The position numbers and the translations under genes are program-made. Below, piece after piece: positions 4,809 through 10,441 of a DNA stretch of 10,441 bases (positions are counted from its first letter, which is position 1; each line of letters begins with the position of its first letter). The stretch is taken from the NCBI GenBank assembly GCA_036734085.1, contig DAIMZF010000118.1:1-10441 (forward strand). Reading direction: 5' to 3'. Below the pieces are notes generated by a model. That model was not told where the DNA came from. It did no database searches and worked only from the letters and a program-made list of their open reading frames with translations. The stretch comes from J038 sp036734085. GTDB taxonomy: Bacteria; Chloroflexota; Anaerolineae; Aggregatilineales; Phototrophicaceae.

Positions 4809-6028
4809 ACAAAATCACGAATTGTTCTCTGCAAAGCGTGTGTCAGATGGTCAATTTCATCACGCGTATTGTACAGATAAAAACTTGCGCGTGCCGTCGC
4901 GGGGATACCTAGCTTATCATGTAGTGGTTGCGTACAATGATGGCCTGAACGTACCGCGATGCCCTCAGCATCCAGCACTTGTGCGACATCATGCGCGTGC
5001 ATCCCAGCGACGTTAAATGCCACGATGCCACCTCGCTCTGCCGGGCCGTAAACCGTCACACCGTCTAATTGGTGGATTTTCTCGTAAGCATAGTTTACCA
5101 ATTCCTGTTCATGGGTATGGATGGCATCCATACCGACATCGCATAAATAATCCACTGCTACCCCTAGCCCGATAGCTTCCGCAATGCTCGGCGTACCTGC
5201 CTCAAATTTATACGGTAGTTCGTTCCATGTACTGCCTGCCAATGTAACACGATCAATCATATCACCCCCACCCATAAAGGGCGGCATTGCCTCAAGGATA
5301 GCCTGCTTACCGTATAATATCCCAATCCCGGTTGGCCCACACATCTTATGCCCGCTAAACGCGAAGAAATCAACATCCAACACTTGCACATCAATAGTCA
5401 TATGCGGCACACTCTGCGCGCCATCCACGAGGATTAAAGCACCTGTGTCATGCGCCTTGCGCGCCATCTCCGCTATCGGGTTAATCGTCCCCAGCACGTT
5501 AGAGGCGTGCATCACGGCAACCATCTTCACCGGTTCGTTCTTTAGCCATGTGTCGAACGTCGCCATATCAAGTGTGCCATCTTCTAGCACCGGGATGTAC
5601 TTGATGGAAAAGCCTTTCTCCGCCGCTAAAATCTGCCATGACACAATATTCGCGTGATGTTCCATCTCCGTAGCGATGACCACATCGCCCGCCTTCAGGT
5701 TGACCCTGCCCCATGCCTGCACCACAAGATTAATTGCTTCTGTTGTGCCGCGTGTAAAGATAACCTCTTTTTCACTAGCGGCGTTGATAAACTTCTGCAC
5801 CTTCACCCGTGATTGCTCATAGGCTGTTGTCGCAAGTTCGCTTAATTTGTGGATGCCCCGATGCACATTCGCATGGTAGCGACGGTAGTAATCATTCATC
5901 GCCTCAATCACCGCTTCAGGTCGTTGACTGGATGCGCCGTTATCCAGATATACCAATGGATTGCCAGCACTATGCTCTTGAGCCAATATCGGAAAATCTG
6001 CGCGGAGTCGCGCCACATCATAAACCAT
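4802..6028 (-). CDS. sufS: SufS cysteine desulfurase (class II, PLP-dependent)
   Basis: A 408-residue enzyme of the expected family length. It converts cysteine to alanine and holds the released sulfur as a persulfide for SufE. The PLP lysine is Lys228 in FAFSGHKMCGPTG, Asp202 in ILVDGAQS should contact the pyridine nitrogen, and His124 in TEMEHHANIVSW stacks on the ring. The active-site cysteine is Cys365 in AVRSGHHCTQPLH, on the short loop typical of SufS/class II enzymes rather than IscS. The N-terminus, DFPILAQ...VYLDNGASSQRP, is standard. The start at 6028 is supported by AGGGGG about nine bases ahead. It is preceded by a 92-base gap holding a strong hairpin and followed by sufE with a 7-base gap between the TGA and the ATG. 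Confidence 0.97.
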   Translation of the reverse strand: MVYDVARLRADFPILAQEHSAGNPLVYLDNGASSQRPEAVIEAMNDYYRRYHANVHRGIHKLSELATTAYEQSRVKVQKFINAASEKEVIFTRGTTEAINLVVQAWGRVNLKAGDVVIATEMEHHANIVSWQILAAEKGFSIKYIPVLEDGTLDMATFDTWLKNEPVKMVAVMHASNVLGTINPIAEMARKAHDTGALILVDGAQSVPHMTIDVQVLDVDFFAFSGHKMCGPTGIGILYGKQAILEAMPPFMGGGDMIDRVTLAGSTWNELPYKFEAGTPSIAEAIGLGVAVDYLCDVGMDAIHTHEQELVNYAYEKIHQLDGVTVYGPAERGGIVAFNVAGMHAHDVAQVLDAEGIAVRSGHHCTQPLHDKLGIPATARASFYLYNTRDEIDHLTHALQRTIRDFVR

Positions 6029-6049
6029 CAGATTTACCCCCTATGACAC

Positions 6050-6086
6050 TGAGAGGGCGCGTCTATAATTCGACAACGCCCTCTCA
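6050..6086. other. Intercistronic hairpin between sufD and sufS
   Basis: A perfect 10-bp inverted repeat, TGAGAGGGCG / CGCCCTCTCA, with a 17-base loop, sits in the 92-base gap between sufD and sufS. In the operon (minus) direction it is not followed by a T-run, so it is more likely a processing, stabilising or attenuating element than a full terminator. On the plus strand it is followed by AATTTTTATATT and would look like a terminator for antisense transcription. Confidence 0.7.
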
Positions 6087-6120
6087 ATTTTTATATTACA
6101 TCACATCACGATAGGCAGAT

Positions 6121-7461
6121 TTAGCTTAAAATCTTGGCTTCAATCGCCTGCATCAGCCGTTCACGCACACGTTCAAACGGAACGCGGTCTAGCAATTCGT
6201 CGAAGAAGCCCTCAATAACCATCAATTCCGCTTGTGGTCGTGGGATACCCCGACTCATCAAGTAGAAAATAGGCTCTTGCTCCAACGTGCCAAATGTCGC
6301 CGCATGTGAACAAGCAACGTCATCAGCTTCGATTTCCAGACCCGGAATACCGTCCATCCGGGCATCTTCGCTGAGCAGGAGGTTACGGCACGCCTGGAAG
6401 CCATCAATTTTTTGCATCTTCGGCAAGGACTTAATCATGCCTTGCCACACCGTGCGCGCATAATCCTTAGCCGCACCCTTAAACAACAGGTCGGAGGTCG
6501 TCAGCGCGGCATTGTGATTTTGTTGCGTATCCAGGTCAAAGTGCTGGTCTTTATCCGCGAAGAAAAAGCCGCTCATGCGGGCATTTGCACCCTGTCCATC
6601 AATTTCTATTTCCAGGTAAGCCTTTGTCAGTTGGCTACCCATGTTGCCGATAATCCAGTCAAGGTTAGCATCACGCCCCACACGGGCGCGCTGATGGCTA
6701 AATTCGTAGGTATTGCGGTTCCAATCCTGGATGCTCACATATTGCAAGTTGGCGGCATCGCCAAGCAGGAGTTCGGTCACACCGATATAGGCTGATTGTG
6801 TATCCGCTTGGGCCGACGCATATTCAACCTGCATCAAGGCTTGGGCGTTTTCTTCGATAACAGTCAGCACATGGCCTAATGTGGCACCGGGTTTGGTGTT
6901 ATACATAATCACATGGAAAGGTTGCTCCACCGCTTTGTTGCGCGGCACATGCAGAAAAACGCCATGTGTCCACAAAGCGGCATGAAGCGCGGCAAACTTG
7001 CCATCTGTCGGTTTAACAGCTTTCATCATCAAATTTGCACGGACAAGCGCCTCGTTTTCCCGCGCCGCCGTCCTCAAATCTGTGAAGATGACACCTTGCG
7101 CCTTTAGCTCTTCATCAAATTGATAATGAACCAGTTTGCCATCCACAAAAATCATCGTGCCACCTTGCGCCTCACCGACAAGCGGTTCACGGTTGGCCGC
7201 CGGGACAGCATCTGCCGTCACGCCATTTGCGTGGATGATTTTATCCGCCTCATCCCAGTGGATGCGGCTATAGTCCGTCCGACGCCATTCTTCATCGTTC
7301 AAAGTAGGCATCGGTAATTCTTCGTATAATTCCCAAGCGGATTCACGGGCTTCGCGTAACCATTGGGGTTCGTCGTTTGCATCGCTCAGTGCCTTAACGT
7401 CATCCAGCGTATAGCTAGGGGCGCTTGGCGCGGAACTGCGGCGTCTGGTAGCAACCACCAC
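6121..7461 (-). CDS. sufD: SufD, Fe-S cluster assembly scaffold subunit
   Basis: A 446-residue SufD protein that pairs with SufB and binds SufC in the SufBC2D complex where clusters are built. The N-terminal helical region has PQWLREARESAWELYEELPM and NDEEWRRTDYSRI. The central beta-helix follows, then the diagnostic C-terminal block CRNLLLSEDARMDGIPGLEI and DDVACSHAATFG. His386 in CSHAAT corresponds to the cluster-forming His360 of E. coli SufD. The final IFYLMSRGIPRPQAELM helix is the SufC-binding region. The start is GTG 7461, set by a perfect AAGGAGG eight bases ahead; no ATG is near. It follows sufB by 81 bases that include a hairpin. It is distinguished from SufB by its shorter length and by the CSHAAT block in place of SufB's HEAS. 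Confidence 0.96.
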   Translation of the reverse strand: MVVATRRRSSAPSAPSYTLDDVKALSDANDEPQWLREARESAWELYEELPMPTLNDEEWRRTDYSRIHWDEADKIIHANGVTADAVPAANREPLVGEAQGGTMIFVDGKLVHYQFDEELKAQGVIFTDLRTAARENEALVRANLMMKAVKPTDGKFAALHAALWTHGVFLHVPRNKAVEQPFHVIMYNTKPGATLGHVLTVIEENAQALMQVEYASAQADTQSAYIGVTELLLGDAANLQYVSIQDWNRNTYEFSHQRARVGRDANLDWIIGNMGSQLTKAYLEIEIDGQGANARMSGFFFADKDQHFDLDTQQNHNAALTTSDLLFKGAAKDYARTVWQGMIKSLPKMQKIDGFQACRNLLLSEDARMDGIPGLEIEADDVACSHAATFGTLEQEPIFYLMSRGIPRPQAELMVIEGFFDELLDRVPFERVRERLMQAIEAKILS

Positions 7462-7469
7462 AGGCGTTT

Positions 7470-7476
7470 CCTCCTT
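7470..7476 (-). promoter_or_regulatory. sufD ribosome binding site
   Basis: A consensus AAGGAGG eight bases ahead of the GTG start at 7461. It fixes the non-ATG start of sufD; a second GTG follows immediately in frame. The strong site may compensate for the weak start codon and for the hairpin just upstream. Confidence 0.8.
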
Positions 7477-7493
7477 TTTTATTTTTCCGGTAA

Positions 7494-7531
7494 ACGGGTG
7501 ATGGCCGTCTATTTATTCGCCCATCACCCGT
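7494..7531. other. Intercistronic hairpin between sufB and sufD
   Basis: A perfect 11-bp inverted repeat, ACGGGTGATGG / CCATCACCCGT, with a 16-base loop. It lies 11 bases after the sufB stop and 17 bases before the sufD ribosome site in the direction of transcription. On the minus strand it is followed by TTACCGGAAAAATAAAA, with no T-run, so it is not a convincing intrinsic terminator. A role in mRNA processing, 3' protection of the sufCB part or partial attenuation is plausible. Confidence 0.7.
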
Positions 7532-7542
7532 ATTGTGTTTAT

Positions 7543-8997
7543 CTAGCCGATTGAACCTTCAAGCTGAATCTTAATCAGACGGTTCATCTCAAGCGCATAT
7601 TCCATCGGCAGTTCTTTTACCAATGGCTCCAGGAAGCCGTTGACCACCATCGCATTTGCTTCATCTTCGCTTAGGCCACGACTCATCAAATAGAAGAGTT
7701 GGTCTTCACCCACTTTGCTGACCGAAGCCTCATGCCCCATTGTCACGCGCTTGGCGTCAACTTCGATATAAGGATATGTGTCGGAACGGCTTTTATCGTC
7801 CAACAATAGCGCATCGCACACTACATTGCTCTTGCAATTGTCTGCGCCTTCAACAATCTTTAGCAAGCCGCGATAGCTAGCACGTCCGCCATCCTTACTG
7901 ATAGATTTGCTGATGATTTGGCTGGTGGTATTGGGTGCTAAATGCGTGATTTTCGCGCCAGCATCCTGATGTTGCCCCTTGCCAGCAAACGCGATAGAAA
8001 GCACTTCACCATGTGCGCCTTCACCCCGCAGGATAACCGCCGGGTACTTCATCGTCAGTTTACTGCCTAAGTTAGCATCCACCCATTCCATTGTGGCGTT
8101 TTTATCTGCAACAGCGCGCTTGGTCACAAGGTTATACACATTGTTAGACCAATTCTGTATCGTTGTATAACGGCAACGCCCACCTTCTTTGACGATAATC
8201 TCCACAACGGCACTGTGCAGGCTATCGGAGCTATAAGTCGGCGCAGTACAGCCTTCTACATAATGCACGAACGCGCCTTCATCCACGATGATGAGCGTGC
8301 GCTCGAACTGCCCCATGTTCTGGGTATTGATGCGGAAATAAGCCTGTAACGGCATCTCTACATGCACACCGGGCGGCACATAGATGAACGACCCACCCGA
8401 CCAAACAGAGGTATTCAATGCAGAGAATTTATTGTCGTCATACGGGATAATCGTGCCGAAGTATTCGCGCACCAGTTCTGGATATTCGCGCAGAGCATTA
8501 TCCATATCCAGGAAGATAACGCCTTTGTCTTCTAAGTCCTTGCGTAGATTGTGATACACCGACTCAGAGTCGTACTGGGCGCTGACCCCTTGCAGGAACT
8601 TTGCTTCTGCTTCCGGGATGCCTAACTTGTCGAACGTGTCCTTGATTTCTGGCGGCACATCATCCCAGCTACGCTCAGATTTATCTGTTGCACGGACGTA
8701 ATAGAAAATATCGTCATAATCAAGTTCATCCAGCAAGCCACCCCCACCCCACTGCGGTGTAGGACGTGCGGCAAAGTGTTCATATGCCTCTAGCCGGATG
8801 TCTGTCATCCACTGTGGCTCGCCCTTCATCTGGCTGATTTGCCGCACAACTTCGGCATTAATGCCTTTTTCGCCGATGAAGCTATAGGTCACATCATCAT
8901 CATGAAAGCCATAGTTTGTATCATAATCTCCGCGTACATCGCGCAGGGAGCTTTCATCATCTGTTAATTGCTTCTCACTTGGAACATATTCTGCCAT
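7543..8997 (-). CDS. sufB: SufB, Fe-S cluster assembly scaffold subunit
   Basis: A 484-residue SufB of normal length, the main scaffold that receives sulfur from SufE. It contains the family blocks NYGFHDDDVTYSFIGEKGIN, KGEPQWMTDIRLEAYEHF, VWSGGSFIYVPPGVHVEMPL and VEGCTAPTYSSDSLHSAVVE. Cys394 in VVCDALLLDDKSRSD and Glu423 in GHEAS are 29 residues apart, matching Cys405 and Glu434 of E. coli SufB, the residues proposed to hold the nascent cluster with SufD His. The C-terminal EDQLFYLMSRGLSEDEANAMVV is the SufC-contact helix. The start at 8997 has AGGATGG about nine bases ahead. It follows sufC by 24 bases, so it is co-transcribed with it. Confidence 0.97.
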   Translation of the reverse strand: MAEYVPSEKQLTDDESSLRDVRGDYDTNYGFHDDDVTYSFIGEKGINAEVVRQISQMKGEPQWMTDIRLEAYEHFAARPTPQWGGGGLLDELDYDDIFYYVRATDKSERSWDDVPPEIKDTFDKLGIPEAEAKFLQGVSAQYDSESVYHNLRKDLEDKGVIFLDMDNALREYPELVREYFGTIIPYDDNKFSALNTSVWSGGSFIYVPPGVHVEMPLQAYFRINTQNMGQFERTLIIVDEGAFVHYVEGCTAPTYSSDSLHSAVVEIIVKEGGRCRYTTIQNWSNNVYNLVTKRAVADKNATMEWVDANLGSKLTMKYPAVILRGEGAHGEVLSIAFAGKGQHQDAGAKITHLAPNTTSQIISKSISKDGGRASYRGLLKIVEGADNCKSNVVCDALLLDDKSRSDTYPYIEVDAKRVTMGHEASVSKVGEDQLFYLMSRGLSEDEANAMVVNGFLEPLVKELPMEYALEMNRLIKIQLEGSIG

Positions 8998-9021
8998 AGT
9001 GTTAAACCATCCTCATGCTAA

Positions 9022-9804
9022 TTAGCTTACAGGGTCGGCGTACTTCTCACGAATCCAATCATAGCCTTTTTCTTCCAGCGTCAGTGCTAAATCTGCGCCG
9101 CCATTCTCCACAATCCGACCCTGAAACATCACATGCACCTGGTCGGGCTGGATGTAGTTCAAAATCCGTTGGTAATGCGTAATCACTAACACGCCCAAAT
9201 CCGGCCCTTTCAACGTGGCGATGCCTTCTGCCACAATACGCAGGGCGTCAATGTCTAGTCCAGAGTCGGTCTCATCCAAAATCGTAATGGCTGGCTCTAA
9301 GACCCCCATTTGTAAAATTTCGGCACGTTTCTTCTCGCCACCGCTAAAGCCATCATTCAGGTAACGTCCGGCAAAGCTATGATCCATCTTCAGCTTGTCC
9401 ATCTTCTCGATCATCATGCGACGAAACGCCGGGATGGAAATCCCTTTGCTTTCGGGGTCATCCTGCTTCATACGGGCATTAATGGCATGGCGCAGGAAGT
9501 TCGCCACCGTTACACCAGGAATAGCTACAGGATACTGGAACGCCAGGAAAAGCCCGGCACGGCTACGCTCGTCAGCTTCCATTTCCAGGATGCTTTCGCC
9601 GTCCAGCAGAATGTCGCCGCCGGTTACTTCATACGCTGGGTTGCCCATCAGCACATTAGCCAGCGTGCTTTTACCAGAGCCATTGGGACCCATCATAGCG
9701 TGGACTTCACCTTGCTTGATAGTTAAGTTCACGCCACGCAAAATCTCATTGTCTTCGCCTTCGACTTTTGCGTGCAGGTTCTTGATTTCTAGTGTCACAC
9801 CCAT
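9022..9804 (-). CDS. sufC: SufC, Fe-S assembly ABC-type ATPase
   Basis: A 260-residue soluble ABC ATPase that drives the conformational cycle of SufBC2D. It has Walker A GPNGSGKST (residues 39-47), Q-loop Gln90 in LAFQYPVAIPGV, the SufC-type signature FSGGEKKR (153-160), Walker B ITILDETDSGLD (from 173) and the switch His210 in VITHYQRIL. FSGGEKKR and DETDSGLDIDALR distinguish it from transporter ATPases, and no membrane partner is encoded nearby. It is the first gene of the operon, about 75 bases downstream of the predicted transcription start. AAGGAGG at 9816-9822 is 11 bases ahead of the ATG, slightly longer than usual spacing. Confidence 0.97.
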   Translation of the reverse strand: MGVTLEIKNLHAKVEGEDNEILRGVNLTIKQGEVHAMMGPNGSGKSTLANVLMGNPAYEVTGGDILLDGESILEMEADERSRAGLFLAFQYPVAIPGVTVANFLRHAINARMKQDDPESKGISIPAFRRMMIEKMDKLKMDHSFAGRYLNDGFSGGEKKRAEILQMGVLEPAITILDETDSGLDIDALRIVAEGIATLKGPDLGVLVITHYQRILNYIQPDQVHVMFQGRIVENGGADLALTLEEKGYDWIREKYADPVS

Positions 9805-9834
9805 CAGGGGAACATCCTCCTTATAATTGATTGC

Positions 9835-9888
9835 AGGTTTTAATGCCAGTTAAATTTATTGTATACCTACAGGTTAACTACTGCCAGT
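9835..9888. repeat. Imperfect direct repeat in the suf leader and promoter
   Basis: AGGTT-5-GCCAGT (9835-9850) recurs as AGGTT-7-GCCAGT (9871-9888), copies starting 36 bases apart. On the minus strand each reads ACTGGCA...AACCTG. The promoter-proximal copy shares bases with the -10 hexamer and the predicted start; the other lies in the 5' leader of sufC. A further GCCAG followed by ATAT is at 9962. The arrangement is compatible with tandem regulator binding, but the differing spacer length weakens it. Confidence 0.4.
9861..9878. promoter_or_regulatory. Imperfect inverted repeat at the predicted suf transcription start (candidate operator)
   Basis: GTATACCT-AC-AGGTTAAC is an 18-base dyad with 6 of 8 arm positions pairing and ACCT/AGGT perfect at the centre. 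It lies immediately downstream of the -10, at about +1 to +18 of the predicted suf transcript, where a bound repressor would block initiation. It does not match the cyanobacterial SufR site (CAAC-N6-GTTG). The regulator is unknown and not encoded in the window. Confidence 0.4.
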
Positions 9889-9915
9889 ATAACAACCGTC
9901 GGAACGCCTTGTCAA
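9886..9915 (-). promoter_or_regulatory. suf operon promoter (sigma-70 type)
   Basis: On the minus strand a perfect -35 TTGACA (9910-9915) and a -10 TATACT (9886-9891, 5 of 6) are separated by 18 bases. The expected start is about 9879, giving a sufC leader of about 75 bases. This is the best promoter match in the window and is placed directly before the first gene of the operon. Confidence 0.75.
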
Positions 9916-9930
9916 TATTTATGATACATG

Positions 9931-9945
9931 TGATAAAAATTATCA
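9931..9945. promoter_or_regulatory. Perfect palindrome TGATAA-AAA-TTATCA upstream of the suf -35
   Basis: A perfect 6-3-6 inverted repeat whose nearest edge is 15 bases upstream of the suf -35 and about 50 bases upstream of the -35 of the divergent sufT-like gene. An additional TGATA precedes it at 9922-9926. The position suits an activator site for suf or a shared operator. AT-rich palindromes of this size also occur by chance, so support is modest. Confidence 0.4.
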
Positions 9946-9994
9946 GAGAAGACTCATTTTAGCCAGATATTTTCGCTTATCCGTATCTACAAAA

Positions 9995-10023
9995 TTGACG
10001 CCGCTTATAGGTTATGTTACCAT
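9995..10023 (+). promoter_or_regulatory. Candidate promoter of the sufT-like gene
   Basis: TTGACG (9995-10000) and TACCAT (10018-10023) are separated by 17 bases, 5 of 6 and 4 of 6 matches to the sigma-70 consensus. The start would fall near 10030, about 36 bases before the ATG at 10066. It is back to back with the suf promoter, about 80 bases apart between -35 elements. Confidence 0.5.
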
Positions 10024-10065
10024 CCAGCATAAGCTAATCAAGCAAGTAATTGAGGATATTTTTCT

Positions 10066-10374
10066 ATGAGTGACGATACACAAACTAAAGAAGATGCTCT
10101 GCGCGAAGCCTTACGTGCAGTTGTAGACCCGGAAATCGGTATGAATATCATTGAGCTAGGACTGGTGCGTGACCTTGACATCCAGGAGAGCAACGCCCAC
10201 ATCACCATGATTATGACCACCCCTTTCTGCCCTTACGCGCCGCAATTGCTGGAGCAAACACGCCGCACGGCACAGGAACATCTGGGAACCCCCACGACAA
10301 TTGAGATGGGATTAGAAATGTGGGATCCTAGCATGATGGAAGATGGTGTTGCAGATGATTGGGGATTGTTCTAA
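10066..10374 (+). CDS. MIP18/DUF59 family Fe-S assembly factor (SufT/PaaD-like)
   Basis: A 102-residue single-domain MIP18 (DUF59) protein. It carries the family blocks LREALRAVVDPEIGMNIIEL followed by GLV, and MTTPFCPYAPQLLEQ, with the conserved Cys in TPFCPY. Members such as SufT help Fe-S protein maturation, while PaaD/PaaJ-type members serve phenylacetyl-CoA oxygenase; no paa gene is here. The divergent suf operon makes a SufT-like Fe-S maturation role the better reading. The gene is shorter than SufT forms that carry an extra domain, and ends with an unusual acidic Met/Asp-rich tail (EMWDPSMMEDGVADDWGLF). GAGG lies ten bases ahead of the ATG. It is probably expressed from the shared divergent region and ended by the hairpin that follows. 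Confidence 0.88.
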   Translation: MSDDTQTKEDALREALRAVVDPEIGMNIIELGLVRDLDIQESNAHITMIMTTPFCPYAPQLLEQTRRTAQEHLGTPTTIEMGLEMWDPSMMEDGVADDWGLF

Positions 10375-10388
10375 CGTTATTTATCTCA

Positions 10389-10428
10389 ATAATGGCCTTC
10401 AAGCTATTGATTCAGCGAAGGCCATTAT
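10389..10428 (+). terminator. Hairpin after the sufT-like gene, probable terminator
   Basis: A perfect 12-bp inverted repeat, ATAATGGCCTTC / GAAGGCCATTAT, with a 16-base loop that can form a further 3-bp GCT/AGC stem. It starts 14 bases after the stop codon. No T-run follows on either strand, so termination would be weak or bidirectional with a gene beyond the window edge. Confidence 0.6.
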
Positions 10429-10441
10429 CCACTCATGACGG

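Noticed and set aside
5184..5657. Plus-strand open frame of 157 codons opposite sufS
   Set aside because: It is fully antisense to conserved sufS coding sequence and has no ribosome site or domain.
6050..6086. Full intrinsic terminator ending a sufCBD transcript
   Set aside because: The T-run is on the wrong side for the operon direction and sufS has no convincing promoter in the remaining gap, so read-through is the simpler reading.
9805..9885. Riboswitch in the sufC leader
   Set aside because: The ~75-base leader is AT-rich with no long stem or known riboswitch core; the repeats there fit protein binding better.
9910..10065. Small gene in the divergent region
   Set aside because: No start with a ribosome site and coding character was seen; the region is AT-rich and filled with promoter elements.
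1..10441. Mobile element, phage or CRISPR array
   Set aside because: No transposase, integrase, spaced identical repeats or terminal inverted repeats were found; gene content and layout are housekeeping in character.

Overview
The window is an ordinary-GC bacterial chromosome segment dominated by one long minus-strand operon for iron-sulfur cluster assembly. Gene content and order (sufC-sufB-sufD-sufS-sufE, a small Rieske ferredoxin, then a glycerophosphodiesterase and a SAM methyltransferase), together with the style of the small membrane proteins, are most like Chloroflexota (Anaerolineae-type). That lineage is an inference from protein style, not a measured placement.

Left part (1-2448): the window opens inside the last ~48 codons of a plus-strand gene that resembles the C-terminus of the NAD(P)H-hydrate dehydratase (NnrD/YjeF). 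It converges on a compact minus-strand cluster of three small membrane proteins (162-1159). Divergent from that cluster is a plus-strand gene (1243-2403) for a START/SRPBCC-fold domain with a long, probably disordered tail. The ~80-base divergent spacer carries two abutting perfect palindromes. A strong hairpin (2416-2448) lies between the SRPBCC gene and a minus-strand tRNA-His gene.

Central part (2566-9804): eight minus-strand genes run 9804 down to 2566 with short gaps or overlaps. SufC (ATPase), SufB and SufD (scaffold) form the SufBC2D complex. SufS removes sulfur from cysteine, and SufE carries the persulfide onward. The Rieske ferredoxin follows in the same transcription unit and may serve redox needs of the pathway (inference). 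The GDPD and methyltransferase genes are packed behind it without an obvious Fe-S role. Two of the intra-suf gaps (sufB-sufD and sufD-sufS) contain long perfect hairpins. tRNA-His with its own extended -10 promoter sits directly after the last gene, and the same terminator hairpin could end both transcripts.

Right part (9805-10441): a 261-base divergent regulatory region separates sufC from a plus-strand MIP18/DUF59 (SufT-like) Fe-S maturation gene. It contains a near-consensus promoter for the suf operon (TTGACA-18-TATACT), a weaker promoter for the sufT-like gene, an 18-bp imperfect inverted repeat at the expected suf start site, a direct repeat overlapping the -10, and a perfect TGATAA-AAA-TTATCA palindrome upstream of the -35. 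This is the most informative non-coding stretch in the window. A 12-bp hairpin follows the sufT-like gene. I see no mobile element, CRISPR array, phage gene or clear sign of recent transfer.
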